Notes: generated by a model from the letters alone, not told the origin. 64,000 bases of DNA from an uncultured Arenicella sp. (GCA_938048185.1 CALIVT010000019.1:62001-126000); one strand, 5' to 3'. Counted from the first letter of the stretch, positions 1 to 9,342 are shown. Translations and numbers: made by a program.

Positions 1-441
1 CCCAATAAAATGGTCGCATCTTGGATCGCGCTGGAAAATGCAACGCCTGAGAACGGCCCGCTGAGTTACTACCCGGGCAGTCATAAAATTCCTCCGTATC
101 AATTTTCAAGCGGCTCAACCATCGTCGTCAATGACGAAATGCCGGCCTTTAGAGAATATATAGACGCCGAAATTGAGAAACGAGGCTTACAAGCCGAGAC
201 CCTGCTTGCGGAAAAAGGCGACGTCTTGATTTGGCATTCGCAACTCTTTCACGGCGGCAGCCCAATTAAAGACAAGACCAAAACTCGAAAGTCGCTGGTC
301 ACGCATTACTTTACCAACGAGGACTTCCCCGACCTCGAGCCGCCTCTGGTGTGCGAGCACGGAAGTTACATGGCACGAGCAGCGCAACCTGTCGCCTATG
401 AGTACAAACCTAAAAATTGGCTACAACGAGCGTTTGGTTAA
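1..441 (+). CDS. Phytanoyl-CoA dioxygenase (PhyH) family protein, 3' part
   Basis: This is the C-terminal half of an Fe(II)/2-oxoglutarate-dependent oxygenase of the PhyH family; the reading frame is open to the window edge, so the start and the first iron-binding HxD motif lie upstream. Visible family marks are the stretch ENGPLSYYPGSHK and, about 55 residues later, GDVLIWHSQLFHGGSP, whose last His is the expected distal iron ligand. An Arg about 12 residues further on (KTRKS) is the likely 2-oxoglutarate anchor. The substrate cannot be told from the sequence, since PhyH proteins hydroxylate many small molecules. The next gene overlaps its 3' end by 44 bp, suggesting co-transcription. The family call is firm; the role is open. 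Confidence 0.88.
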   Translation, partial: PNKMVASWIALENATPENGPLSYYPGSHKIPPYQFSSGSTIVVNDEMPAFREYIDAEIEKRGLQAETLLAEKGDVLIWHSQLFHGGSPIKDKTKTRKSLVTHYFTNEDFPDLEPPLVCEHGSYMARAAQPVAYEYKPKNWLQRAFG

Positions 442-1741
442 GCTCATAAATTATATTAAAATTTTGCCTAAACCCCTTAATAGTAGACAGTTTTTTCTAG
501 CCGCAGTCGGCATTGCTGTGCTGCTAAGGGTGGCTCTAATGCCGTTCTTTGGGCATGTCGATTTATATTCAGAAGCGCGGCGAGTATTCTATGCCCTAGA
601 AAACGGATACTACTTTGACCACAGTTATCGCTTTGTGGTGTTCTACATTGAAATGTTTTTCGCGGCCATTTCAACTCTTTTCATCGACGTGACCCCTGGC
701 CTTTTTCATATCGCGGACCCGACGCAAAGCACCTCGAACTTGGTAGACTATGGCTTTTTCTTAAACGACCCAAACATCTATCGTCATCTATTTTTCTTCA
801 AACTACCCTATCTTCTGTTTGACCTGGCCACAGCGGCAGTGATTTGGAACTTTATAGACAAACCCGAACACAAAAAAATTGCACTACTGATTTGGTTGTT
901 CAACCCAGTCACCCTATTCGCGACCTACGTTTTTGGTCGCTTTGAAGTAATCAGCCTATTTTTCTTAGCCCTAACCGCGCTGCAACTCAAATACGACCGC
1001 GTGTTCCTAGCCAGCTTGTTTTTCGCAATGGCGTTACAGTGCCGCGAGATTAATCTGATGTTCGCGCCATTCTTCTTAATCGCGTTGATCGATTTCAAAG
1101 ACCACTATCTGCGCAATCTAGTTCTTGTCAGTGCCAGCGCGTTACTCATTGCCTTGCTGTATTATCTACCAGATTGGTTAATCGGTCTTAGCGGTGGCGA
1201 GTTAGGCTTGTTCGTAGACCCAAATGCGACACATGGTAGCGATGCCTTTAATAAACTACTGTCACTCGGCTACTACTGGTTCTACCCTATCGTTATCGGT
1301 TTATCCGCATTGGCTATTTATCAGTGGGAAATCGGTCAACGTTCTCGTGCTGAACGATTTGTTGTATGTGCATCAGTTGCCCTATTCATATACTTTGGTT
1401 TTAACGTTCACAGCGTGCACTACGCCGCGTGGATCGTCTTATTCCCAATTATGACGATACAATTTGGCAAAAAAGTGGTGCTTCCCTTTATCGCCTTTAG
1501 CGGAATTTGGATTATTCTATGGCTGCTTAAAACCGATAGTGGCGTATTCACTTTATTTCTAGCGGCACCGCTCAGCACCGATTTTATCGGCATGGGGCAC
1601 TTCCCTAGCTACTTTCAGCAAAACTTTGCCAGCGACAAACTGAGCCTCTACCAGACGATTCAAATAGTACGCTCACTGTTTCTAGTGGTAATGGGATTTT
1701 TTGCCTACAGAATTTTACGACGCAGCAGCAATGAGTACTAA
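398..1741 (+). CDS. Polytopic membrane protein, GT-C glycosyltransferase-like
   Basis: A 447-residue hydrophobic protein with roughly ten predicted membrane spans. The stretch around residues 165-185 (LLIWLFNPVTLFATYVFGRFE) resembles PIG-M/Gpi18-type mannosyltransferases and other GT-C enzymes, in which a large loop after the first span carries an acidic catalytic residue; here an acidic residue lies early, in the loop reading MPFFGHVDLYSEARR. GT-C enzymes use polyprenyl-phosphate sugars on the outer face of the inner membrane. The ATG at 398 overlaps the preceding gene by 44 bp and has no clear ribosome site; a TTG at 434 is an alternative start. The next gene overlaps its end, which points to a linked function. 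The glycosyltransferase role is inference from fold-like features only. Confidence 0.6.
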   Translation: MSTNLKIGYNERLVKLINYIKILPKPLNSRQFFLAAVGIAVLLRVALMPFFGHVDLYSEARRVFYALENGYYFDHSYRFVVFYIEMFFAAISTLFIDVTPGLFHIADPTQSTSNLVDYGFFLNDPNIYRHLFFFKLPYLLFDLATAAVIWNFIDKPEHKKIALLIWLFNPVTLFATYVFGRFEVISLFFLALTALQLKYDRVFLASLFFAMALQCREINLMFAPFFLIALIDFKDHYLRNLVLVSASALLIALLYYLPDWLIGLSGGELGLFVDPNATHGSDAFNKLLSLGYYWFYPIVIGLSALAIYQWEIGQRSRAERFVVCASVALFIYFGFNVHSVHYAAWIVLFPIMTIQFGKKVVLPFIAFSGIWIILWLLKTDSGVFTLFLAAPLSTDFIGMGHFPSYFQQNFASDKLSLYQTIQIVRSLFLVVMGFFAYRILRRSSNEY

Positions 1742-2873
1742 CCAGCTAAGCATTACTCGCATCGGCGTTTGCATACGTGCTTGCCTGTCGCCGGCTTTCA
1801 GCCGACAACTCAGCCTAGTGATCGCACTATTAGCGAGCTCGCACTTAGTAGTGGCCAATGCTCAGGTCGAGCTCTTGAACACCCATGACCTTGTAGAAAA
1901 AGGCACTAACAACTATCAAGTCGCGGGTAATGACCCGTACTGGGTATTTAAGCCAAAAGCGTCGGAGCTACCCGCCCAGTTTCTAAAATTAAACATAACA
2001 ACGAGCAAGGGCAATCGACCCGCCGAGTTATTTTTCAAACAACGGGGCAATGTGTTCGATCCTTGGTATCGATTAAGCTTTAACGCGCCGGGTAACGGTG
2101 ACGTGGCTATTAGGATCCCTGACACCGTGCAGATTGAAGTCGGTCAAACCTTGCGCCTGGATATAAACAGGTGCGGCTCATGCGACATAAAATTCAGTAC
2201 AGCAAGCCTTAGCCAGACTAGCGACGGTGCGGCTGAGGTCGAAATCACACGCCTATTTAATGGCATACAAGCCGTCGATGACTCGGGCAAGCTGATAACG
2301 CTTGACGATTGGCAGCTCAACGATGTTGCAGGCCTATTGTCGGGTTTCACGATCACGAATAATGATCCGTACCTCGTTTCACCCGACCTCAACGTTGGCA
2401 CCCAAAACCTGGCGGCAGTTTATTTTAAAGTAAGCGTACCGAAAAACGCGAATGTCAATAACGACTATCAGCTATTTTATGCTACTGAAAAGCACGCGTT
2501 CATCGAGCCTGCAACCTCGCTAATTCGCCTTGAAAACGACTCAGCGCCGTATGTTGAGTTGTTATTTCCATTAGATTTTCTGAGCCGAGAGATCCCTGCT
2601 GACAGCTTGCTTCAGAAAGTCAGGTTAGACCTGCCGTTAATTGAAGGTAAATGGTCACTTGATGAGGCAAAACTGCTTAGTTTTGCGCAACTTGAACACT
2701 ACCAGAATTCGGCCCCACGACAGTTGGTGCAATATAAGCGCCAGCGAAGCTCAGGCTTGGCGCTGATTAAAAAATCGCTTATGAATGTGTTTTCTGATTT
2801 AGGTTTCGTATTCAGCTATTTACTGCTACTTATTGCCATAGCGTTCGGTTTTATCAGAGCATTTAAGAAATAG
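1731..2873 (+). CDS. Exported beta-rich protein with C-terminal membrane anchor, unrecognised
   Basis: I chose the ATG at 1731, which overlaps the upstream stop by 11 bp; an in-frame ATG at 1701 would extend it by ten residues. A signal-like segment ends near ...VVANAQ, about residue 41, and a hydrophobic segment near the C terminus (FSYLLLLIAIAFGFI) followed by RAFKK would anchor the protein with most of it in the periplasm. Two similar blocks, each opening with a GNDPYW or NNDPYL motif and continuing in alternating beta-strand pattern, suggest a duplicated beta-sandwich. Comparable NDP-type blocks occur beside bacterial glycosyltransferases, from memory, so it may be an accessory of the preceding membrane protein. 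No family is assigned with confidence. Confidence 0.62.
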   Translation: MSTNQLSITRIGVCIRACLSPAFSRQLSLVIALLASSHLVVANAQVELLNTHDLVEKGTNNYQVAGNDPYWVFKPKASELPAQFLKLNITTSKGNRPAELFFKQRGNVFDPWYRLSFNAPGNGDVAIRIPDTVQIEVGQTLRLDINRCGSCDIKFSTASLSQTSDGAAEVEITRLFNGIQAVDDSGKLITLDDWQLNDVAGLLSGFTITNNDPYLVSPDLNVGTQNLAAVYFKVSVPKNANVNNDYQLFYATEKHAFIEPATSLIRLENDSAPYVELLFPLDFLSREIPADSLLQKVRLDLPLIEGKWSLDEAKLLSFAQLEHYQNSAPRQLVQYKRQRSSGLALIKKSLMNVFSDLGFVFSYLLLLIAIAFGFIRAFKK

Positions 2874-2877
2874 CGAC

Positions 2878-3138
2878 TTAGCGCTCTGCGCTATTGCGCG
2901 TCTCATATACCGATTTGACCATGGCTATTTTTAGCTCAGCGTAAATACCCTTCAATTCTTTATTATTAGTCTTTCGTGCGCGCTCAGAAATTTTCATAAG
3001 AATATCGGCGTCTTGCATCACTAACGTTTCGCCCCGCTTGGCTTTTAATACACGCACAAATCTAGCTACCAACCTTAGGCACTCTCCGTTCAACTGTGAT
3101 AACTGAACATCTTTTAGCGGGATTGTATTCCTATCCAT
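2878..3138 (-). CDS. Small hypothetical protein (86 aa)
   Basis: An 86-residue, probably all-helical, charged protein with no signal peptide or membrane span. It starts with ATG and ends four bases from the stop of the convergent plus-strand gene. The composition, including many Lys and Arg in RVLKAKRGE and RARKTNNKELK, is compatible with a soluble or nucleic-acid-associated protein, but no motif is recognisable. It lies about 80 bp downstream of msrC on the same strand and could be the last gene of that run. Reality is moderately supported by its clean fit between neighbours; I do not recognise its function. Confidence 0.5.
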   Translation of the reverse strand: MDRNTIPLKDVQLSQLNGECLRLVARFVRVLKAKRGETLVMQDADILMKISERARKTNNKELKGIYAELKIAMVKSVYETRNSAER

Positions 3139-3219
3139 AACAGCTATTTTACAATATGTCTCGTTAGTCGTCTGTCGCTAGCAAGTCACTTTACTTAGAT
3201 AAGGGTAACATTTTGCAAA

Positions 3220-3666
3220 TTAACGCGGGGCGAGCAGCTTCACCACCGCCTCAAATAGCGCCTTCTCAGCATTCGAAAATCGATTCTTTATCGGACTGTC
3301 TACATCGAGTACGCCAGCAAGCTCGTTGGCGTAAAAAGGCACAACAACTTCAGACTCACTGGCGGCGTCACACGCGATATGGCCTGCAAACGCATGAACA
3401 TCGTCTACAACTAGCGTCTTTCGTTCTGCGAAAGCCGTGCCGCAAACTCCCTGGCCAAGGGCTATTCGGGTACACGCAGGTTGCCCATTAAATGGCCCCA
3501 AGACCAACTGAGAATTTTTATGAAAATAAAATCCGACCCAATTTACATCCTCTAAATTATGATAAAGCAAGGCCGACAAATTAGCGGTATTGGCGATTAT
3601 GTCGCTCTCTGCGGAGATAAGCGCTTCAGCTTGTTTTAAAAGCAAAGAATAATGTTGATCGGACAT
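3220..3666 (-). CDS. msrC: Free methionine-(R)-sulfoxide reductase (GAF domain)
   Basis: A single GAF domain of 148 residues that reduces free methionine-(R)-sulfoxide, using thioredoxin as electron donor in the characterised Escherichia coli enzyme. The three family cysteines are present at residues 65, 75 and 99, with spacings of 10 and 24 residues as in the E. coli protein (84, 94, 118). The motifs NWVGFYF and LGPFNGQPACTRI are typical. It begins just 4 bp after the murI stop and is probably the end of the ugd-hldA-hldD-murI transcript. It fits an oxidative-damage repair role in the cytoplasm. Confidence 0.93.
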   Translation of the reverse strand: MSDQHYSLLLKQAEALISAESDIIANTANLSALLYHNLEDVNWVGFYFHKNSQLVLGPFNGQPACTRIALGQGVCGTAFAERKTLVVDDVHAFAGHIACDAASESEVVVPFYANELAGVLDVDSPIKNRFSNAEKALFEAVVKLLAPR

Positions 3667-3670
3667 CAGT

Positions 3671-4507
3671 TTATACGGTTAAGTGTTCTATTTTTTCAAA
3701 GCCTAAATACTCAAGGCTACTTAGGATTTTCGAGTGGCCTATTGGCTGCGTAAACGCGGCTACTTTTGTTGTGCTCGATGGTGTCTCACTCGCTCGTAAA
3801 TCAATGACTCGAGCGGTAACTCGCTCACCAAGGTTGCGCCCTTGGAGTAATTGTTGAACCCGCCTAGCAATCGCTGGCCCGGAATCTACCAGTCTAATGG
3901 ACTTGCCCGACGCCGCTGCTAGCTGTTCAATCTCGGTGCGTAACAACGGAAAATGCGTGCACGCTAATATGAGAGTATCGAGGCGGTCAACCTTGAATAC
4001 TGGTTCAAGTATGGTTGCTAGCTGATCGTAATCAATTGCCTTTCCATATAACTTGTCTTCGGCTAATTGTACCAGTTCGCTGCTTCCAAGAGATATAAGC
4101 TCGCAATCAGCAGCGAACTGCGCAATCAGGTTTTTAGTGTAATCACGATTAACCGTCGCCGGGGTTGCCAGTAGCCCGATCGTTTTAGTTTGACTTAATT
4201 GCGCTGCGGGCTTGATCGCCGGTACCACGCCGACAACGTCGAAATCAAACTTCTGCCGCAGCAGTGGCAAGACGACGGTACTCGCGGTATTGCAGGCAAC
4301 AACTAACACATCGGGATGATAGCGCTCAGCGATGGTCTGGCTGACCGCCAATACCCGCTTAACCAGCTCAGGTTCAGCTTTGGTACCGTACGGGAATGCT
4401 TGGTTGTCGCTGACAAAAACAAACTCGTGATTTGAGCACTGACTAACGACGTCTTGGTAAATGCTCAGACCGCCAACACCTGAGTCGTAAATCACAATGG
4501 AGGCCAT
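3671..4507 (-). CDS. murI: Glutamate racemase
   Basis: Converts L-glutamate to D-glutamate for peptidoglycan in the cytoplasm, without cofactor. The two catalytic cysteines are visible: C72 in the motif VVACNTAST and C183 in LACTHFPLL. The N-terminal IYDSGVGGLSIYQDV carries the conserved Asp-Ser pair, and SDNQAFPYG is also typical. The length of 278 residues is usual for the family. It sits 9 bp after hldD and directly before msrC, so cell-wall and LPS precursor genes appear to share a transcript. Confidence 0.96.
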   Translation of the reverse strand: MASIVIYDSGVGGLSIYQDVVSQCSNHEFVFVSDNQAFPYGTKAEPELVKRVLAVSQTIAERYHPDVLVVACNTASTVVLPLLRQKFDFDVVGVVPAIKPAAQLSQTKTIGLLATPATVNRDYTKNLIAQFAADCELISLGSSELVQLAEDKLYGKAIDYDQLATILEPVFKVDRLDTLILACTHFPLLRTEIEQLAAASGKSIRLVDSGPAIARRVQQLLQGRNLGERVTARVIDLRASETPSSTTKVAAFTQPIGHSKILSSLEYLGFEKIEHLTV

Positions 4508-4516
4508 GCAAAGTGC

Positions 4517-5500
4517 TTATCTTGCGGCGAGTAGTTGGCCTACATAGTGTTGAACGCCCTCTTCCACGGTTGCGAAATTTTTATTGTAGTCGCCCGACAT
4601 GGTTAGGTTAGTGAGGTCAGCTTTGGTGTAGCTTTGATATTTACCGACTAAGGCCTGCGGGAATTCGATGTATTGAATTTTCTTTTCAGCAACCCAGTCG
4701 GCGACGGTTTTATTAACACCCTCAAGCCGATTTAACACCGCAGTAGCAACGTCGTTAAAACTCTGCGCCCGCCCGGTGCCCACATTGAAAATACCACCAT
4801 CCTCAGGGTGTTCAAGGAAATGTAAATTCACATCCACCACATCATCAACCCAAACAAAGTCTCGCAATTGTTCACCATCGGCGTAACCGCCGCTGCCGCC
4901 AAACAACTTTACAAAACCTTGCTCATGATACTGATTAAAAAAGTGATACGCGACCGAAGCCATTCTGCCTTTGTGTTCTTCGCCTTGACCGTACACGTTA
5001 AAGTATCGCAAACCCACAACCTGAGAGTCGGAGGCGTCGCGATTCTTGCGCAAGTAGCGGTCAAATAGCAGCTTCGAATAGGCGTAGGCGTTTAACGCCT
5101 GCTCGTTCGCAGGGTCTTCTTTGAAGACCTCACCACCACCGTATACAGACGCTGATGACGCATAAATAAATGGAATACTGTGTTCACCACAATAATGGAA
5201 CAAGGATTTAGAATATTCGTAGTTGGTTTGCATGATAAACCGCCCATCAGTCTCCATGGTGTCAGAGCACGCGCCTTGATGGTAAACCGCGGTTGGGCCG
5301 CCAAATTCCATACCATTTTGAATGCGGCGCAAGAACTCATCTTTATCCATATAGTCTTCGATATCACAGTCTTCGATATTACGAACCTTATTGCCATCGC
5401 TTAAATCGTCAACCACAAGAATATTATTCAAGCCGCGTTTATTTAAACCTCGAACTAAGTTGGAGCCAATAAAGCCCGCACCGCCAGTGACGATAATCAT
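4517..5500 (-). CDS. hldD: ADP-L-glycero-D-manno-heptose 6-epimerase
   Basis: Last step of ADP-heptose synthesis for the LPS inner core: it inverts C6 of ADP-D-glycero-D-manno-heptose. It is an extended SDR with the N-terminal nucleotide motif TGGAGFIGSN (residues 5-14), the serine region YASSASVYGGG (113-123) and the Tyr-x3-Lys pair Y139/K143. The 327-residue length is close to other HldD proteins. It lies 24 bp downstream of the heptose kinase gene and before murI. The presence of hldD, hldA and ugd together indicates a heptose-containing LPS and possibly a uronic-acid sugar. Confidence 0.96.
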   Translation of the reverse strand: MIIVTGGAGFIGSNLVRGLNKRGLNNILVVDDLSDGNKVRNIEDCDIEDYMDKDEFLRRIQNGMEFGGPTAVYHQGACSDTMETDGRFIMQTNYEYSKSLFHYCGEHSIPFIYASSASVYGGGEVFKEDPANEQALNAYAYSKLLFDRYLRKNRDASDSQVVGLRYFNVYGQGEEHKGRMASVAYHFFNQYHEQGFVKLFGGSGGYADGEQLRDFVWVDDVVDVNLHFLEHPEDGGIFNVGTGRAQSFNDVATAVLNRLEGVNKTVADWVAEKKIQYIEFPQALVGKYQSYTKADLTNLTMSGDYNKNFATVEEGVQHYVGQLLAAR

Positions 5501-5524
5501 AATTCATTCCTACTGTAGTAAATC

Positions 5525-6472
5525 TTAGCGTTCATTCAACTTGTTAACGACTTCATCGATACTGGCGACCGCTGTACCCAGTTTGCCAACCACGATACCG
5601 GCAACCGTATTGGCGAGTGTCAATTTGTCGACATTAGAGAACTCACACACGGTGGCAAGTGCCATCAAGGAAATCACGGTATCGCCCGCGCCACTGACAT
5701 CATAGACCTCTAAGGCCGTTGCCGGCGAATCGATTTGCGAGCCGTCCATACAAAACAAGCTCATGCCTTGCTCGCTGCGGGTAACCAATAGATAATCCAA
5801 ATCAAGTTCTGAGCGCAACGCGTGAGCCTTTTCTACGAAGTCGGCTTCTGAGGTAACCTTACCAGCCACCGCTTCAAATTCTTTCATATTCGGCGTAATT
5901 AACGTCGCGCCTTGATAACGCGAATAATCACTGCCTTTGGGGTCTATGATAACCGCCTTATTGGCTTTTCTGGCAATCGTGATCATGTCTGTAACGTGGC
6001 GCAAACCACCTTTGCCATAGTCAGAGAGAACCACCACATCACAGTTGGTGACCGCAGCCCGATAGTCTGCCAGACATTGCGCTAGTACCTCGTCACTCGG
6101 CGTTTCTTCAAAGTCAGCACGCAATAGCTGTTGGTTCTGCGCGACCATGCGCAACTTAACAATGGTCTTAATCGAGTCGTCTACAATTAAGGTAGTCGTC
6201 GCACCATAGCCGGCGATAATTCGTTTAATCTCTCGACCAGCATCATCATCGCCTATAACTGATAACAAGGTGCTCTGCGCGCCCAGTGCCAATAGATTGT
6301 GCGCAACATTGGCCGCGCCGCCGGCGCGTACCTCTTCCTTTTTAACGGCAAGCACCGGCACCGGCGCTTCGGGCGAGATTCGGTCAACGCTACCAAACCA
6401 ATATCGGTCGAGCATCACGTCGCCAACGACGAGTGTTCTAATATTGGCGAAGTGGTCTTTAGTCAGTTGCAT
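5525..6472 (-). CDS. hldA: D-glycero-beta-D-manno-heptose-7-phosphate kinase, single-domain
   Basis: A PfkB-family sugar kinase that phosphorylates heptose-7-phosphate at C1. Family signs are LVVGDVMLDRYWFG at the N terminus, RAGGAANVAHNL near residue 50, and the DVSGAGDT catalytic/anion-hole motif at 258-265. At 315 residues it holds only the kinase half of the bifunctional HldE of enteric bacteria; the C-terminal nucleotidylyltransferase domain is absent and the stop codon is clean. A separate hldC is therefore expected elsewhere in the genome. The ATG at 6472 lies two bases from the ugd stop, so the two genes are surely co-transcribed. Confidence 0.92.
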   Translation of the reverse strand: MQLTKDHFANIRTLVVGDVMLDRYWFGSVDRISPEAPVPVLAVKKEEVRAGGAANVAHNLLALGAQSTLLSVIGDDDAGREIKRIIAGYGATTTLIVDDSIKTIVKLRMVAQNQQLLRADFEETPSDEVLAQCLADYRAAVTNCDVVVLSDYGKGGLRHVTDMITIARKANKAVIIDPKGSDYSRYQGATLITPNMKEFEAVAGKVTSEADFVEKAHALRSELDLDYLLVTRSEQGMSLFCMDGSQIDSPATALEVYDVSGAGDTVISLMALATVCEFSNVDKLTLANTVAGIVVGKLGTAVASIDEVVNKLNER

Positions 6473-6474
6473 AA

Positions 6475-7800
6475 TTAATTTGATCTGCCAATGCCATAAT
6501 ATTTGAAGCCCAGCGCCGCTAAGGTAACTGGCTCATAAATATTGCGGCCATCGAAAATGACCGCGTCACTGAGTTGAGACTTTAAACGAGCAAAATCTGG
6601 GCTGCGAAAAGTCTTCCATTCCGTCACAATTACCAACGCGTCGGCGGCCTCACTGGCATCGTACATGTTGCTGCACAAACTCACCGATGTATTGCCGGCG
6701 TAAATATCGTGGGCTTCGTCAGTCGCCACAGGGTCATAGGCTTGTATTTTAGCGCCGCGCGCTAGCAAGCCATCAATAACTACTCGGCTTGGTGCCTCTC
6801 GCATATCATCAGTATTGGGCTTAAACGCTAGCCCCCAAACAGCAATCGTTTTATCACTCAAATCGATGCCCATATGAGCATCGATTTTATTCAACAGTAC
6901 AGATTTTTGCGCGTGATTAACGCTTTCTACCGCCTCCAGAATTTTAGCGTCATAGCCATGTTGTTTCGCTGTTTTGTGCAGCGCTTGTACGTCTTTGGGA
7001 AAACACGAGCCACCGTAGCCGCAGCCAGGGTAGATAAAGTCGTAACCAATGCGCGGGTCGGAGCCTATGCCTTGTCGCACTAGCTCGATATCAGCGTCTA
7101 ACAGTTCAGCCAAATTTGATAGCTCGTTCATAAATGATATCTTCGTCGCCAACATCGCATTGGCCGCATATTTGGTCAGCTCCGCGGACGCAATATCCAT
7201 CACAATAATGCGCTCATGATTGCGATTAAACGGCGCGTATAAGGTTCGCATAGCGGTCACGGCGCGTTCGTCATCGGCCCCCACTACTACTCGATCGGGC
7301 TTCATAAAGTCTTCGATCGCCGCGCCCTCTTTCAAGAACTCAGGGTTCGATGCGACACTGAATTCGATTGCCACGCCCCGCGCATCCAGTGCGGCCTGAA
7401 TTGCGCTACGCACTTTTTCAGCAGTGCCCACCGGCACGGTCGACTTAGTAACGATTACGCGGTATTTAGATAAATTTTGACCAATCGCATTGGCCACGGC
7501 CAACACATGCGACAAGTCTGCCGAGCCGTCCTCACCAGGAGGCGTGCCAACCGCAATAAAAAGCACCTCAGCATGATCAACCGCTTGTTTAATATCAGTG
7601 GTGAACTCTAAGCGTTGATCAGCAACATTCGATTTCACTAGCCGCTCTAAACCGGGTTCAAAAATAGGAATCTTGCCGTCATGCAACAGATTAATCTTGC
7701 TCTGGTCTTTGTCTACGCACAATACTTGGTTGCCAACATCGGCAAAACATGCGCCTGTAACCAGACCAACATAGCCAGTTCCTACGATTGAAATCTTCAT
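6475..7800 (-). CDS. ugd: UDP-glucose 6-dehydrogenase
   Basis: Oxidises UDP-glucose twice to UDP-glucuronate using NAD+, supplying uronic acids or 4-amino-arabinose for LPS and polysaccharide. The Rossmann motif [11 protein letters not shown] opens the protein, and the catalytic cysteine is C266 in [11 protein letters not shown], with Lys219-type and Asn motifs between ([12 protein letters not shown]). The 441-residue length is standard. It is the first gene of a closely spaced minus-strand run with hldA and hldD, an arrangement I recall from Burkholderia-type LPS loci. There is a 67-bp gap to the upstream gene. Confidence 0.96.
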   Translation of the reverse strand: MKISIVGTGYVGLVTGACFADVGNQVLCVDKDQSKINLLHDGKIPIFEPGLERLVKSNVADQRLEFTTDIKQAVDHAEVLFIAVGTPPGEDGSADLSHVLAVANAIGQNLSKYRVIVTKSTVPVGTAEKVRSAIQAALDARGVAIEFSVASNPEFLKEGAAIEDFMKPDRVVVGADDERAVTAMRTLYAPFNRNHERIIVMDIASAELTKYAANAMLATKISFMNELSNLAELLDADIELVRQGIGSDPRIGYDFIYPGCGYGGSCFPKDVQALHKTAKQHGYDAKILEAVESVNHAQKSVLLNKIDAHMGIDLSDKTIAVWGLAFKPNTDDMREAPSRVVIDGLLARGAKIQAYDPVATDEAHDIYAGNTSVSLCSNMYDASEAADALVIVTEWKTFRSPDFARLKSQLSDAVIFDGRNIYEPVTLAALGFKYYGIGRSN

Positions 7801-7867
7801 GACTTAAAAAGTGTTTTTGAAATTTGAAACGACGAATGAGGTATGCCGTAAAACTCGTAATGATAGA

Positions 7868-8839
7868 CTATTCATGCTTTTGAGTCACAAATATCGGGTG
7901 TAATACTCCACCCAGAGCGCCATCAAAGAGGGACTTTAGACGCATTAAAATAGCCACTGCTGCACCTAACTCAGCGCCGTAACCCATTGCAAGGAAAATG
8001 CTAGTGTACGCAAACTCCATCAAGCCTATATTGCCAAGCGACAGAGGAATATTCATTAACAACATGATAATCGGAGTCGCAATTAACATGTCTACAAGAC
8101 GAACATCCGCGTTAAATACCAATGCCGTAACATACACATTTAAGGCCGCCACGAGGTAGAACAAAAGAGAGTTCGCAAACGCCACAATAATGGTAATCGG
8201 CTGGGCACGATAATGATCGATCGAGCCGACTAAGGTATCAAGCTTAGCAAACACCTTGGCGCTGATCGGCGCCTTTCTCAACAGAGCCGCGCGCACCGCA
8301 TTGTAAGGTCGTTTATCGATGACTAACCAGCCAATAAGCCCCAATCCTAAGGCAAACATAGTCAAACTCACGATCACGAACCCCTGATTGAATCGTGACA
8401 ATTGGCTCAATACCGCTGCCGCCGCGACCAATAACAAGGTTAAAACACCGGTGTAGCGCTCAACAAATACCGACGCCAGCGAGTCGGCCTGGCGGCCGGA
8501 GAACTTGCCTAATTCATAAGAGCGTACGACATCGCCGCCGACACTGGTGGGTAAAAATATATTGTAAAATTGCCCGACAAGATAATAGGCAAATATGCGC
8601 CAGTAACCAGCACCAAGCGACTGCGATTGAGTCAGCAGAAACCACTTAAACGCGCTCACCAAATTGATTAAAACTCCGACCAACACCGACAAGATCAATA
8701 GCGGCAGGCTGGCGTTTTTCAACAGTGCAATAAAGCGCTGTTGACCCTCAGTCGACAAAAGGCCAGCTTGATAGAAAACAACCCCTAATAACGTGATTGT
8801 GACAACAATTTGAAGAAGTTTGAAAAGTCGTTTATTCAA
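7868..8839 (-). CDS. Flippase-like / lysylphosphatidylglycerol synthase transmembrane family protein
   Basis: A 323-residue inner-membrane protein with about eight spans, of the UPF0104/YbhN family (the membrane part of MprF-type proteins). Marks include the FLPTSVGGDVVRSYELGKFSGR segment near residues 95-117 and the C-terminal SLGNIGLMEFAY region. Members are thought to move or modify lipids or lipid-linked sugars. The only in-frame start is TTG at 8839, with no good ribosome site, so translation may be weak. It precedes the ugd-hldA-hldD run by 67 bp, which fits an envelope-lipid role, but the substrate is unknown. Confidence 0.82.
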   Translation of the reverse strand: MNKRLFKLLQIVVTITLLGVVFYQAGLLSTEGQQRFIALLKNASLPLLILSVLVGVLINLVSAFKWFLLTQSQSLGAGYWRIFAYYLVGQFYNIFLPTSVGGDVVRSYELGKFSGRQADSLASVFVERYTGVLTLLLVAAAAVLSQLSRFNQGFVIVSLTMFALGLGLIGWLVIDKRPYNAVRAALLRKAPISAKVFAKLDTLVGSIDHYRAQPITIIVAFANSLLFYLVAALNVYVTALVFNADVRLVDMLIATPIIMLLMNIPLSLGNIGLMEFAYTSIFLAMGYGAELGAAVAILMRLKSLFDGALGGVLHPIFVTQKHE

Positions 8840-8982
8840 AGCAGTATTAGGTATGTTGAAAGCAAATAATTAGCAAGTTTTACTTACTTTTTGAGCATTG
8901 TAACTGGGATTCAACACGTAAACTAAGTATTATGCGCGTCTTCAAAAAAAACACTTTGTCAAACAACAGGTTTTAGAATCAA

Positions 8983-9267
8983 ATGACTACCGCATCTGCA
9001 CGACACATTTTGGTGTCAACCGAACAAGTGTGCTTGGATCTTCAAGCGCAAATCAACTCTGGTGAGAAAACATTTGAAGCGGTGGCCGCTGAACATTCTC
9101 AATGCCCTTCTGGCAAACAAGGTGGCGATTTAGGCAGCTTTGGCCCCGGCATGATGGTGCCTGAATTTGACCGTGTCGTATTTAACGAAGAAGTCGGCAC
9201 CGTTCACGGCCCAGTACAAACTCAATTTGGTTATCATCTGGTAGAGATTACTCAGCGCGATAGCTAA
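8983..9267 (+). CDS. ppiC: Parvulin-type peptidyl-prolyl cis-trans isomerase
   Basis: A stand-alone 94-residue rotamase domain, the size of E. coli PpiC, which speeds proline isomerisation in the cytoplasm. Typical segments are ASARHILVST, AAEHSQCPSGKQGGDLGSFGPGMMVPEFD and the C-terminal QTQFGYHLVEI. No signal peptide or chaperone domain is attached. It is a single-gene unit on the plus strand between two minus-strand genes and is followed about 40 bp later by a convincing terminator. Confidence 0.94.
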   Translation: MTTASARHILVSTEQVCLDLQAQINSGEKTFEAVAAEHSQCPSGKQGGDLGSFGPGMMVPEFDRVVFNEEVGTVHGPVQTQFGYHLVEITQRDS

Positions 9268-9305
9268 CGTATCAAAGCGTGGTCCGTACCATGCTCTAAG
9301 AAAAT

Positions 9306-9342
9306 GCCTCGACTTAGCGTTCGCTTAGCCGGGGCTTTTTTT
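9306..9342 (+). terminator. Rho-independent terminator of ppiC
   Basis: A stem formed by 9306-9319 and 9322-9335 (GCCTCG...CGGGGC outer arm, two internal mismatches, four-base loop) is followed by seven T residues. It sits 38 bp after the ppiC stop codon. Confidence 0.8.
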
